A stretch of 64,000 bases of DNA from Gemmata massiliana (GTDB lineage: Bacteria; Planctomycetota; Planctomycetia; Gemmatales; Gemmataceae), in contig HG799465.1 of NCBI GenBank assembly GCA_000531095.1, positions 333,900 through 397,899 on the forward strand, in the 5' to 3' direction. Position 1 is the first letter of the stretch; the number at the start of each line of letters is the position of its first letter. The notes below the pieces were generated by a model. The model had not been told where the DNA came from. It worked only from the letters and a program-made list of their open reading frames with translations, and made no database searches. Positions 1 through 9,926 of this stretch are shown one piece after another. The position numbers were made by a program, and so were the translations under genes.

Positions 1-7
1 TCTCGCA

Positions 8-27
8 CGGCCGGTGTCAGCCGGCCG
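8..27. terminator. small GC hairpin downstream of the first gene
   Basis: A perfect 7-bp inverted repeat (8-14 against 21-27) with a 6-base loop lies about 90 bases beyond the stop of the minus-strand gene that ends at 118. There is no T-run, so calling it a terminator is an inference from position only. Confidence 0.3.
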
Positions 28-117
28 GTGAGATTCCCCGGCTCGTCTCCGAGAAGCACCTGTCAACGAACGAGTGAATTTTTACCCGCTCCTCGGGTCG
101 GGGCCGGTAACAACGAC

Positions 118-1251
118 CTACTTCTTTTTGCAATAGCTGATTGAAAGAACTGCGAACGCGGTGGCGAGTTCGGGCAGGTTTTCCAGGAACGCGCCGTTGG
201 AGTTGACCCAGCTCCCGTTTTCCTTCTGGCGCTTCTTGAGTTCGTCGAACAGCTCCTGGCGCCAGTCGTGCTTGGTCCCCTTGGCGTCGGCGAACTCGTC
301 CTCGCCGAGCGCGTCCATCGCCTTGGCGAACGTGTGGTAGTAGTAGTACAGGCCCGAGTCCTTCTGCCCCGGGTTCTCGGTCACGGTGTAGTGCTGGCGC
401 ACCCAGTTCACTGCGGCCTGGACGCGCTTGTCGTCCTTGCCCACGCCCGCGTACAGGAAGCTCTTGAGGCCCGCGTAGGTCATCCCGCCCTCGCTCCGCA
501 GCCCGCCCTCGGCGGTCAGCTTGGGGCTCTTCGGGTTGTCCGCGTCGGACAGGTTGTAGACGAACCCGCCCTTGTCGGCCTCGCCCGCCTTCTTCGCGAA
601 CGGAAGGTTGTTGAACTCGTCGCTCGCCAGGTTCTGGCTCCGGCTGATGTAAACGAGCGCCCGCTTGATGGACGGGTCGTCCTTGCTCACGCCGGACGCC
701 AGCAGCGCCTCGACCATGAAGTGCGTGTTCGACATGTCCGGCCGTGCCCGCCCGCCCGGTTTGTCGTACCCGGCCCCGCCGAAGTTCGCGTCCTTCTCGG
801 TCAGCCCCTCGGCGAACTGGAGCGACTTCACGTACTTCCCAGCGCTCTCGATCACCTTGTCGTACTTGCCCCCGGCGTTCGCCTCCTTGAACGTCATGAT
901 GGCGAGTGACGTCATGTAGTTGGACAGTCCCTGATCGTACACGCCGCCGTCTTTTTGAACCTTCGATTCGAGATACTTGAGCCCCTTGGCAATGGTCGGG
1001 TCTTCGGCCGAGACGCCGTTCTTGATGAGTGCGGAGACGATGAGCGCGGTCAGCCCCGGCTCGCCGGACCGTGGGGTTCCGAAACTGCCGTTCTCCTTCT
1101 GAGCCGTCTTGAAGAACGTGAGGGCCTTGTCGACAACGGCCTTCACGTCGTCGGCGCTCGGCGCCGCGAACACGGTCCGCGGGAAGGCGACCAGCGCCGC
1201 GGGCGCAACGGCAGCAACTTTGAGCCAGTCGCGACGGTTCAGATGGGACAT
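118..1251 (-). CDS. exported prenyltransferase/squalene-cyclase-fold repeat protein
   Basis: About 377 residues. The N-terminus has NRRDWLKVAAVAPAALVAF, a twin-arginine-like signal (here two arginines, then a hydrophobic stretch) ending near a VFAAPS cleavage site, so the protein is probably exported folded. The body holds alpha-helical repeats of the prenyltransferase/squalene-oxidase type, each with a GSFG, GGVY, GGMTY or GSWV turn followed by a TALIVSALI-like helix; at least five are visible. The acidic DxDD motif of true squalene-hopene cyclases is not seen, so a cyclase activity is not supported; planctomycetes have many such exported alpha/alpha-barrel proteins of unknown role. The ATG at 1251 is preferred because GAGG precedes it by 6 bases; a TTG lies two codons upstream. 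Confidence 0.8.
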   Translation of the reverse strand: MSHLNRRDWLKVAAVAPAALVAFPRTVFAAPSADDVKAVVDKALTFFKTAQKENGSFGTPRSGEPGLTALIVSALIKNGVSAEDPTIAKGLKYLESKVQKDGGVYDQGLSNYMTSLAIMTFKEANAGGKYDKVIESAGKYVKSLQFAEGLTEKDANFGGAGYDKPGGRARPDMSNTHFMVEALLASGVSKDDPSIKRALVYISRSQNLASDEFNNLPFAKKAGEADKGGFVYNLSDADNPKSPKLTAEGGLRSEGGMTYAGLKSFLYAGVGKDDKRVQAAVNWVRQHYTVTENPGQKDSGLYYYYHTFAKAMDALGEDEFADAKGTKHDWRQELFDELKKRQKENGSWVNSNGAFLENLPELATAFAVLSISYCKKK

Positions 1252-1415
1252 TCGCAACCTCGAATTTTAGGGGGTCGGGGCAAAGGCGAAGTGTAACCGG
1301 TGCGCCGACCCGACAGTGGGCGCGCACAGGCCCAACGCCAGATTACGCGGGAATCCCAGTGGGGGGAATGGATAATCGTTGACCAGGCGCGGGCGAGAAA
1401 TGACCAGGGGAAATG

Positions 1416-1453
1416 AAACGAAGGCACGGGGTTTTGCCCCCGTGCCTTCGTTT
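1416..1453 (-). terminator. strong hairpin terminator of the PVC dehydrogenase gene
   Basis: A 16-bp perfect stem (1416-1431 against 1438-1453) with a 6-base loop starts 6 bases past the stop codon at 1460. The stem is GC-rich at the loop end and A/T-rich at its base. It separates this gene from the next minus-strand gene starting at 1251. Confidence 0.7.
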
Positions 1454-1459
1454 GTGTTG

Positions 1460-4400
1460 TTATTTCAGCACTTCTAGTTTGATGTCCTTGAAGCGCACTT
1501 CGAGCGGGCCACCACTGTGCAACTGCAACCCGACTACGCCCCGTCGGGCGAGCTTATCGTCCGTGTAGTCCGTACACAGGTTGCCGTTGATCCAGATCTT
1601 CACGTGTCCGCCCACGGCCTCCACGACGTAGTCGTTCCACTCGTCGGGCTTCACGAACCGCTCGCCGCCCTCCTTCGCGAGCAGCCCGCGCCCGCTCTCC
1701 TCGTAGAGCTTGCCCCACCACCCGGCGCCGATGTCGGCCTGCGGGCCGCGCATCTCACCGTCGGGGAGCGGAACGCTGCGGAACTGAATCCCGCTGTTCT
1801 CCTTGTTCGGCGCGAGCTTCACCTTGAGCGAGAGCTTGAAGTTCTCGACCGCCGCGTGCGATTTCAGGAACGTGTTCTTCTTCAATCCTGTGGTGGACTT
1901 ACCGACGATCTCGCCGTTGTCGACCGCCCACAACCCGTCGTCGCCGTCCCAACCGGTCAGATCCTTGCTGTTGAAGAAGTCCTTCGCGTTGTCGGCCGTG
2001 GCCAGGAGCGGCACCTGCCCGTTGGTTTGCAGGTACGCGATCAGCGAGCGGAACTCGTACTCGCTCGTCTGTTTCAGAATGTCCTCGGGCATCATCGAGA
2101 GTTCCGACGCCTTGCTGCTCGCGATGTCCTTCGAGGAGATGGTCAGCGTCTCGCGCTCGGTCTGCACGGTCAGCACGCCGTTCACCTCGCTCTTCACGAT
2201 CCCGGTCACCACGCGGTCGTCGGACAGCACGATGCGCGTGGCCGCGTACTCTTTCGGAATGACCGCGCTGGGGTCGAGGATGTTTTCGAGCAGGTAGTCG
2301 ATGTTCGAGCGGTTCGCCCCGGTGATCTCCGGGCCGACCTTCCCGCCCACCGCATAGAGCGTGTGGCACTGCATGCACGTTTTTGCGAACACGGTGCGTC
2401 CCAGGTTTACGTCCGGCGCCGGCATCGCGGCGTTCGTGAGCTTGGCCTTCCACGACGCGATCAGCTTCTTGCGCTCCTCCGGGGACTCGCGCACGACGCC
2501 CCACAGGTCCGCGATGCGCTTGTCAATGGCCGCGTCCTGGTACCCGCGCAACTGGCGGACGATTTCCGCGGGCACGTCGGTGGCGGGGATCTTCTTGTCG
2601 GCGATCGCGTTCATCAGCTCCTTCGCGAAGCCGGCGCGGGCGGCGAGCGTCGCCACCGCGTCGCGCTTTTCCGCGAGGTTGAAGTTCGCGTATTGAGCCA
2701 GGATCGCGGCCGGGGTCTTCGCGTCGTCAAACGCGGCCAATCCTCGCAGGGCGGCCGTCCGGAGATTCTTGTCCGCGAGCGCGGCCTGGAGGAGCGGCGC
2801 GGTTTCGGCATCCTTCGCGTCGACCAGCGCGGTCAGAGCCGCGAGTCGTGCGGCGGAATCGGCTCTCGCGTCGGTCAGTACCTTGCGCAGCGTGCCGAGC
2901 GCGTTCTTGTCGCCGAATACGACTGCGAGCCCGAGCGACTGCTGGCGAACGCCCGCGTCCGGGGACTTCATGAGCGCCTCGAACGCGGCGCCCCACCCCT
3001 TCGGCATCGGGAGCGAACGCTTGCCCTTCGCGCCCTCTTGCAGCCCGTGAAGGTACGCGACCCGCTGTTCTTCCGTCTTCGACTCGGCGAGCGCCTTAGT
3101 GAGTAGATCGAACGCTTCCGGCGATCCGAGCGCCCCGATGCGCCGCGTTGTACACTGGAACACAAACGGAATCTTACCTTCACTCGCAAGAGCTAGCGCC
3201 TTCACAGGATCTGCTGCGCACAGCGGTTCGAGCGCGTACCAGTAGAGGTACGGGAGGTTGTGGTCGGTCGCGTCTTCGGTGTGGGCGAGCAGGGCCGCAA
3301 TGATCGGTGTTCGGTTCTCGGTCCGCATCCGTTGTAGGGCGGAAGCGATCGCGCCGCGCACCACCGGGGACGGTCCCTTTTCGGCAAGAATCCGAATCGA
3401 TTGGTGCAACTCGGCCGAGTCCGGCGTTTTCTCCGTGCCGAGCCGAACGCACCAGGCCGCCACCTGCGGGCTCGCGTCGCGCAGCATCCGCGTCGCGTAA
3501 CTGCTGTCGCCCAGCCCTCCCACCGCTTCCAGCGTCCACAACAAGCGGAGCCGGACCGCCTCGTCCGGCGTGGAGATCGACCGCCGGATCAAATCGCCGT
3601 ACCATTCGAGGACTTCCGGCTTGGGCTTCTCGCCTTCTTTCCAGGCGCCGTTCGGGTACCGCTCCTGTAGGATGCGCCGCGCCGTTCGCGCGTACCAGTC
3701 GTTCGCGTGCGTCTGATACCCGTACAGCTCCTTGTCGCTGCACTTCGACAGATCGAGGTTCTTGACCGGCTTCGCGTCCTTGTGCGAGATCTTGTAGATG
3801 CGGCCGTTGATGCGGTCCCACTTCTCCGGTTGGTTCAGGTGACAGATTTGTTGGTCGTACCAGTCGATGAGGTAGGCGTTGCCGTCCGGACCGGATCTTA
3901 GCGCGAGCGGGATCGCCCACTTGTCGTTGGTCAGCAGGAAGTCCGGGTTGCGGTCCGCCACGTACCCGCTGCCCTTCGGGGTGACCACGTCCACGTTGAT
4001 GCGGTGGCCGTGCAGGTTCCCCATGAACAGCTTGCCGTGGTACTCCTTCGGCCACGCGCCGCCCTGGTAGCACATCAGGCCCGCGTGCGCGTGTCCGCCA
4101 CCGACGCTGTCGCTGCGCCCGTTGCCGCCGTGCGGGTTGGCCCCGGCGTAGTGCCGGTGGACCGCGATCGTCTTGATGTCGTCGTAGGTGTACGGGTTGA
4201 AGTCGGTCCCCGCCTGGCGCATGTAGCGCCCGCCCTGGATGATGTGCCACATGTGAGGGATCACACAGGCTTCGATGAAGAAGTCGCCGGTCGCGTTGTA
4301 GTCCAGACCCCACGGGTTCGACGTGCCCCGCGCGAACACCTCGAAGACGTGCTTCGTAGGATGGTACCGCCAGATGCCCGCGTTGATGGGTGTCCGCTGA

Positions 4401-5544
4401 TTGTCCGGCGTGCCCGGCTTACCGACGCGGCTGTGCGTAAACACGCCGTGGCACCCGTACAGCCAGCCGTCCGGCCCCAGATGAAACTGTTCAGCGTCTC
4501 GTGCGTGTCCTGGTAGCCCCAGCCGTCGAGCAGGATTTTCGGTTCGCCCGCGGGCTTGTCGGTCTTCTCGTCGTGCGGGACGAACAGGAAGTACGGCGCG
4601 GCCCCGATCCACACGCCGCCGAACCCGACCTCGATGCCCGAAACGAGATTCAGTCCCTCCATGAACACCGTGCGCTTGTCGAACTTCCCGTCGCCGTCGG
4701 TGTCCTCGAAGATCAGGATCTTGTCGCCCAGCGCCTTGTCCTTCTCGGGGAGCATAGGCCCCTTCGCCGGGTTGCGCCGCGGGTACACATACGCCTCGAC
4801 CACCCACAACCGCCCGCGGTGATCGATGCAGAACGCGACCGGTTGGTGAACGTCCGGCTCGCCCGCGAACAGCGTGACCGAGAACCCGTCCGGTACGGTC
4901 ATCGCTTGGGCCGCGTCGAGCGGCTTTAGCCCCGCGTGCTTGTAGGCGTCCGCGATGCCGGGTAGTTCCGCCTTCGGGCGCTCGGGGAACGAGGGCTTCT
5001 TCTCGTGGAACCGGAAGTCGTCGAAGTTGATGTGCCCCCACCCGCCCGCGTCCTTATCGACCACGCGGACGAAGATCACTTTGTCCTTGAACTTCGTCAG
5101 GTCGACGGACACCCGGCGCATGTCCTCTTCGTCCGTCCCCGTGGCGCGGAAGATCACGTCCTTCCCGCTCACGATCTCGACGCACGTGTCGAGCGTGTGC
5201 GACCCGCCCCCGACGAGGAAACTGGCCCACGGGTGCGTCACCTTGAACGGCGCGCTCGTGAGCGTACCGGTCGGCTTGTCGCCGAACTTCTCGTAGCCGC
5301 CGATCCAGAACTGACCCTGGTGCCGGCTGCGGTTGTCGTTGCGCCGCGCGAACACCGTGTCGCCCTTGATCGGTTGGCCCTTGAAGGCTTCGCCCTCCGC
5401 GGTCCAGTCCTTCAGGTCGCCGGTTTCAAAGTCGAGATTCAGCGCTTTGCCGTCTGTGCTGACCGGCAGCACACCGATGTCGTTCGGGTCGGGCTTCGGC
5501 TGCGCCGGCGCGAGTAATGCGAGAGAAAATATCAACGAATTCAT
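1460..5544 (-). CDS. PVC-type membrane-bound dehydrogenase with HEAT-like repeats, haem site and DUF1080; carries a frameshift
   Basis: With the frame repaired the product is about 1361 residues. Order: short signal peptide (MNSLIFSLALLAPAQ), an N-terminal beta-sandwich-like segment, a six-bladed sorbosone/glucose-dehydrogenase-like propeller (TIGR02604-type; EDTDGDGKFDKRTVF, GPDGWLYGCHG, GTSNPWGLDYN), helical HEAT-like repeats, a cytochrome c site CMQCH near residue 1054, and a C-terminal DUF1080 (3-keto-disaccharide hydrolase-like) domain from about residue 1180. Such proteins are periplasmic and thought to act on sugars, but substrates are unknown. Reading passes from one frame to another at the C4 run at 4475-4478: restoring one base rejoins HETLNSFIWG to PDGWLYGCHG. 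The ATG at 5544 has GGAG 8 bases upstream. Either an inactivating deletion or a homopolymer sequencing error; the intact reading on both sides favours an error or a very recent mutation. Confidence 0.85.
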
Positions 5545-5783
5545 GCGGTCGCTCCGGAGGGAGAGTCACGGTACTAACGTGATACCCGGAGCCGCACATC
5601 CGAACAAGTATGTAACCGGTATGTGCGATGGCGCGCTTTGGGCAGTGATCCGAGACGTCGGACGCAACCGCGGACGCGCCGCGACGTGTGGCGGCTTCAA
5701 CGCCGCTTGCTTTTCCCACGAACCTCGGTTTAACTGCGCCGGTCGGGTATCATGGCTGACGTACCCTCGCACGAGAGCCGCCC

Positions 5784-6125
5784 ATGCCAATCACATTCAA
5801 TTGCCCTTGTGGGAAGACGTTGCGCGTTCCCGACGAATCCGCGGGGAAGCGCGCGAAGTGCCCCGTGTGCCACGCGATTGCAGCCATACCCGAAGCCGAA
5901 CCCATATTCGAGATCGTGGAAACGCCGCCCGAACCGGTCGAGGTTCCGCCGCTAATTCCGCCAAAGCCTTACGGCAAGCCACGTTACGATGACGACGAGG
6001 ACGACAAGACGCCTTACGGTCTGATCCAGCCAGCGCCGTCCAGTTCCACACTCGACCGCCACGGCCAACCGCGGAAGAAGGACGGGCTGCCGAACTTCAA
6101 CAAGGGGCGCAAGAACTACGGCTAA
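5784..6125 (+). CDS. short zinc-ribbon protein
   Basis: 113 residues. Cysteines at 7, 9, 26 and 29 (CPCGKTL ... CPVC) form a CxC-x16-CxxC ribbon that probably binds one zinc. The rest is acidic and proline-rich with no membrane segment, ending in a basic tail. The next gene starts with the same layout (MPI-F-C-CG), so the two look like diverged tandem paralogues. Planctomycete genomes carry many such one-ribbon proteins, often fused to membrane or kinase parts; no function is known. No clear ribosome-binding site was found before the ATG. Confidence 0.7.
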   Translation: MPITFNCPCGKTLRVPDESAGKRAKCPVCHAIAAIPEAEPIFEIVETPPEPVEVPPLIPPKPYGKPRYDDDEDDKTPYGLIQPAPSSSTLDRHGQPRKKDGLPNFNKGRKNYG

Positions 6126-6165
6126 CGCCCGCGCCCGTTATCCCCTCACACGCCCACGGTACCCC

Positions 6166-6726
6166 ATGCCCATTGCGTTCGATTGTGCTTGCGGACGGCA
6201 CTTTAGTGTCGGCGATGCATTCGCCGGCAAGCGGACCAAGTGCCCGTCGTGTAGTGCCCCGCTCACCGTTCCCGTACCCGAAACAACGTCGGAACCGAGT
6301 CACGCGGAAGACGAGGCGTACCGCGCACTACTGGAAAGCCCCGATCCGGAACCGGTGGCGACCGACTATTCGGCCCGAACCACCCCGCAAACCGACGAGG
6401 ACGGGCGCCCTAAAAACGTCTCGGCGATTGGGAAGCCCCTTTCGTCCAAAAAAGCTGCCAAATTCACCAAACCATCGGCCGAAGAATGCGCGGAGCGGAA
6501 GGAACGCAAGCGGCGCGAGGGTCGCCCATACGACCCGGAACGTCCGCGGAAGGTTCTGTACATGATCGGTGGCGTACTGATGATTGTCGGTGGCGGGGCG
6601 TTTTGTTTTTTCTCGATCAACGAAGGTATTTCGATTCGCGGGGGTGTTTTCGGTTTCATGCTCGCGTTCGGGGGTGTTGGCACGTTCTTCCAGGGCGTTA
6701 CTGGTGATTTCAGCGATGATGCGTGA
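6166..6726 (+). CDS. zinc-ribbon protein with two C-terminal membrane segments
   Basis: 186 residues. The N-terminal ribbon has cysteines at 7, 9, 26 and 29, the same spacing as in the upstream gene. A charged linker rich in E, K and R follows (residues 35-125), then two hydrophobic segments (about 128-150 and 155-176). The likely arrangement is a cytoplasmic zinc domain tethered to the inner membrane. It starts 40 bases after the upstream stop on the same strand, so the two are probably co-transcribed. Function unknown. Confidence 0.75.
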   Translation: MPIAFDCACGRHFSVGDAFAGKRTKCPSCSAPLTVPVPETTSEPSHAEDEAYRALLESPDPEPVATDYSARTTPQTDEDGRPKNVSAIGKPLSSKKAAKFTKPSAEECAERKERKRREGRPYDPERPRKVLYMIGGVLMIVGGGAFCFFSINEGISIRGGVFGFMLAFGGVGTFFQGVTGDFSDDA

Positions 6727-6929
6727 CCGCGCTTTGAGCGCGGCTCGCGTGGGCCACGCGACCTGTCGTTCTTGTTGTCACCAAAGGCTCGTGTTCTGAA
6801 ACGATTGGACCGGGAACGGGCAGGAATAGCCCACTCGCGCGGTCGACCTCCGCGTATACAATTCCATCAAGGCGAGCGGGGGGCGAAAGCCCCCTGTTTC
6901 TGTTGGTGCTCGCACTCACGGAGAATCCC

Positions 6930-8354
6930 ATGTCCGACGTTCGCGAAACGCAGCTCCTCGTCATCGGTGGCGGCCCCGGCGGGTACCCGGCCGCGCTCCA
7001 CGCCGCCGACCACGGGATCAAGGTCACGCTGGTGGACGAGGGGGCCAAGCTCGGCGGCGTGTGTCTCAACCGGGGGTGCATCCCGAGCAAGGCACTGCTG
7101 CACACCGCGAAGATCATTCGCGAAGCACACGAGATGGCGAATTTCGGCGTCACGTTCGGCGAGCCGACGCTCGATCTCGCGAAACTGCGCGATTTCGTGC
7201 AGGCGAAGGTGGTTGGCAAGCTGACGGGCGGTATCGGCCAGCTCACGAAGGGGCGCGGGGTCGACGTGGTGAAGGGGCGCGCGGTGTTCACGTCGCCCAA
7301 CACGGTCGAGGTGACCGGCGACGCGCCGCAAACGATCAAGTTCCAGAACTGCATCATCGCGACCGGGTCGCTCCCGGTGGTGCCGAAGCCGTGGCAGATC
7401 AACGACGACCGCGTGATGGACAGCACCGGCGCGCTCCTGCTGCCGGACGTGCCAAAGCGCTTCCTCGTGATCGGTGGCGGGTACATCGGGCTGGAGATCG
7501 GCAGCGTGTACGCCGCGCTCGGCAGCAAGGTGACGGTGGTCGAAGCGCTCGATCGCATCCTGTTCATGGCCGATAAGGACCTGGTTGATCCGCTCGAACG
7601 GAAGCTGAAATCCGAGTTCGAGGCGATCTACACGAGTACGAAGGTGATGGGGCTGGAAGCGACGAAGGACGGCATCGTCGTGAAGCTCGAAGGCGCGGGG
7701 GCGCCGGCGTCGCTGACGTTCGACCGCGTGCTCATCTCCGTCGGGCGCCGGCCGAACTCGGCGGGGCTCGGACTCGACAAGGCCGGCGTGAACGTGACCG
7801 AGAAGGGCTTCATCCCCATCGACAAACAGCGCCGCACGAACGTCCCGCACATCTTCGCGATCGGCGACGTGGGCGAGGAACCGGGCCTGGCGCACAAGGC
7901 CACGGCGGAGGCCCGCGTCGTGGTGGAAGTGATCCACGGCGAACCGGCGGAGTGGAACCCGCGCGCGATCCCGGCCGTGATCTTCACCGACCCCGAAATC
8001 GCATGGGCCGGCATCACGCAGAAGGAAGCCGACGAGAAGAAGATCCCCTACGAGGCGCTGAACTTCCCGTGGGCCGCGAGCGGCCGGGCCGTGAGCATCG
8101 CGCGCACGGAGGGGCGCACGAAGATGCTCGTCGACCCCGAAACCAAGCGCATTCTGGGGGTGGGGATTGTGGGTGCGGGTGCCGGCGAGATGATCGCGGA
8201 GAGTGTCCTGGCGATCGAAATGGGCGCGGTGGCGCGCGACGTGTTGGAGAGCATCCATCCGCACCCGACGCTGAGCGAAACCGTGATGGAGAGCGCCGAA
8301 CTCGCTTACGGCGCCGCCACGCACGTCGGCCGGCCGCGCAAGGTCGCGCGGTAG
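6930..8354 (+). CDS. lpdA: dihydrolipoyl dehydrogenase-like flavoprotein
   Basis: 474 residues, the usual length for class I pyridine nucleotide-disulfide oxidoreductases. An FAD-binding GGGPGG motif lies at about 13-18, the redox pair is in GGVCLNRGCIPSK (Cys45 and Cys50), the NAD-binding motif is VIGGGYIGLEIG, the second FAD motif is FAIGDVGEEPGLAHKA, and the C-terminal His-Glu dyad is in HPHPTLSE. These match E3 components that reoxidise dihydrolipoamide in 2-oxoacid dehydrogenase or glycine-cleavage complexes. No E1/E2 genes are nearby. The ATG at 6930 begins the conserved domain; GGAG lies about 6 bases upstream. A hairpin terminator follows at 8377. Confidence 0.9.
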   Translation: MSDVRETQLLVIGGGPGGYPAALHAADHGIKVTLVDEGAKLGGVCLNRGCIPSKALLHTAKIIREAHEMANFGVTFGEPTLDLAKLRDFVQAKVVGKLTGGIGQLTKGRGVDVVKGRAVFTSPNTVEVTGDAPQTIKFQNCIIATGSLPVVPKPWQINDDRVMDSTGALLLPDVPKRFLVIGGGYIGLEIGSVYAALGSKVTVVEALDRILFMADKDLVDPLERKLKSEFEAIYTSTKVMGLEATKDGIVVKLEGAGAPASLTFDRVLISVGRRPNSAGLGLDKAGVNVTEKGFIPIDKQRRTNVPHIFAIGDVGEEPGLAHKATAEARVVVEVIHGEPAEWNPRAIPAVIFTDPEIAWAGITQKEADEKKIPYEALNFPWAASGRAVSIARTEGRTKMLVDPETKRILGVGIVGAGAGEMIAESVLAIEMGAVARDVLESIHPHPTLSETVMESAELAYGAATHVGRPRKVAR

Positions 8355-8376
8355 TACACGCGGCCCGTCGGTAACT

Positions 8377-8407
8377 CGAAACCCGGGGCCAATTGTCCCG
8401 GGTTTCG
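8377..8407 (+). terminator. hairpin terminator after lpdA
   Basis: An 11-bp perfect stem (8377-8387 against 8397-8407) with a 9-base loop lies 23 bases after the lpdA stop. No long T-run follows. Confidence 0.55.
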
Positions 8408-8455
8408 GGGTAGAATGCTCCCCATCTCCCCGAACGAGAACAGGAGCGCTCCGTC

Positions 8456-9889
8456 GTGCCGACCCCGACCCCGCTGACCGGGTACACATCGTACAAGGGT
8501 TTACCACCACTCGCCGGGCTTTGCACGCTCGAAGAGGCCGCGCGCCCGGGCCTGTCCGTCGAAGAATGCGTCCGGCGACTGAAGCGCTTCCACTACTGCT
8601 TCAAGCGACTGCACCAGATCCTCACGGCCCGCATCACCGCGGAACCGATCTACGAACTGAAAACCGCCTTCGCGCACCACGCTTATTTGTGTGCAGAACA
8701 CGTCACCGCGCTGCGCACGCGCATCGGTGAGATGCGCGAGCCGCCGTTGGGACTGGAAGACGTCCCGCACCCGGCGCTGGAAGCGTATTTCGACGAGATC
8801 CAGTGCGCGCCGACGACGGAAGACCTGATTTGGAGCGTTTATCAGCGCGCGGTCCATTACCTGATTACGGAGATCGAGTTATACCAGCGCGAGACAAACC
8901 CTCTGACGGATGCTCCAAGTCGCCGTGTGCTTAAATTCACTTTGTTGGAACTCAACGAGGTGAATGACTTCGGGCAGGGGGCAATTAAGAACTTCCGTGC
9001 GCCTTCTGGGGGTTCGACTTGGTTGAACATTCTTGAAGCGCTCTACGAGGCGGGTGATGGCGTTTACGATTCGGAGCTTGATGTCGGGCAGTACATCGCG
9101 CGGTTGCGCCAGTACTCCAAAACGCCCTACCAGTATGACCCGCTCCCCAAGCGCGACGAGCGGTTCTCGGACCCGTGGAACCAGGGTGTGAATGCCGAAT
9201 CGTTCCTGTACGACCCAGCAAAACCGGCGCGCGCAAAGGCGCTCATGATGCTCTACAAGCGCCTGCGCGAGATCGACGTGCCCGAAATGATGGCGTCGAT
9301 CATCACGCAGACGCCGGGCAAGCCGTGGGGCTATTACCGCGACATGACCCGCCAACTGTGGGACGAGGCCCGGCACGCGATGATGGGCGAGGTCGGCTTC
9401 GTCGCGCTCGGCGTGGACTGGACGAAGGCGAAGATCACGTTCAACTGGTCGTACCGGCTCAACACCGAGTGTACCCCGATGGAGCGGCACGGTGTGCTGT
9501 ACTTCATTGAGCAGGGGCTCATGCCGCGCACCGGCAAGCGCTACGAGTTCGAGGTCGCGCGGGACTCCGGGCTGCCGCTCATGGCGACGCTGCAGGACTT
9601 CGACTGGGCCGACGAGGTGCTCCATTCGCAGATCGGGCGGGCGTGGTACGTGCCGCAGTTCGGCAGTCTGAAGGAATCGCTCGACTACGGCGACGCGGCG
9701 TGGTCGAAGGTGCTGAGCAACTGGGCGACCGTGAAGGAGCGGGGGCTTACGCAGCACGAGAACTGGTGGCCCGCGGTGTACGCGATGGCCTGCGCCGCGG
9801 AAGGCGTGCAGCCGGACGCGGTCGTGCTCGCGTTCGATGAAACCTACGAGGGCAAGCGCGCGGACCTCCAGCGCATCGCGGCGGAGTAG
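8456..9889 (+). CDS. putative ferritin-like di-iron protein of unknown function
   Basis: 477 residues from a GTG preceded by AGGAG. The protein is helical, has no signal peptide and belongs to no family I can name. Two ExxH motifs stand out: DEARHAMMGE near residue 303 and DEVLHSQIG near 386. With glutamates in the helix EIELYQRE near 140, this is the ligand pattern expected of a ferritin-like four-helix di-iron site (E ... ExxH ... E ... ExxH). The domain assignment is therefore an inference from motif spacing. It lies downstream of the lpdA terminator and has its own start, so it is probably a separate unit, perhaps shared with the next small gene. Confidence 0.6.
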   Translation: MPTPTPLTGYTSYKGLPPLAGLCTLEEAARPGLSVEECVRRLKRFHYCFKRLHQILTARITAEPIYELKTAFAHHAYLCAEHVTALRTRIGEMREPPLGLEDVPHPALEAYFDEIQCAPTTEDLIWSVYQRAVHYLITEIELYQRETNPLTDAPSRRVLKFTLLELNEVNDFGQGAIKNFRAPSGGSTWLNILEALYEAGDGVYDSELDVGQYIARLRQYSKTPYQYDPLPKRDERFSDPWNQGVNAESFLYDPAKPARAKALMMLYKRLREIDVPEMMASIITQTPGKPWGYYRDMTRQLWDEARHAMMGEVGFVALGVDWTKAKITFNWSYRLNTECTPMERHGVLYFIEQGLMPRTGKRYEFEVARDSGLPLMATLQDFDWADEVLHSQIGRAWYVPQFGSLKESLDYGDAAWSKVLSNWATVKERGLTQHENWWPAVYAMACAAEGVQPDAVVLAFDETYEGKRADLQRIAAE

Positions 9890-9926
9890 GGGCTGCTTAT
9901 AGGGTGTCGACCCGTGGGAGCATCAA

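Noticed and set aside
118-1251. Squalene-hopene cyclase / sterol pathway gene
   Set aside because: Only the repeat fold is shared; the catalytic acidic motif is not visible and the protein is exported and far shorter.
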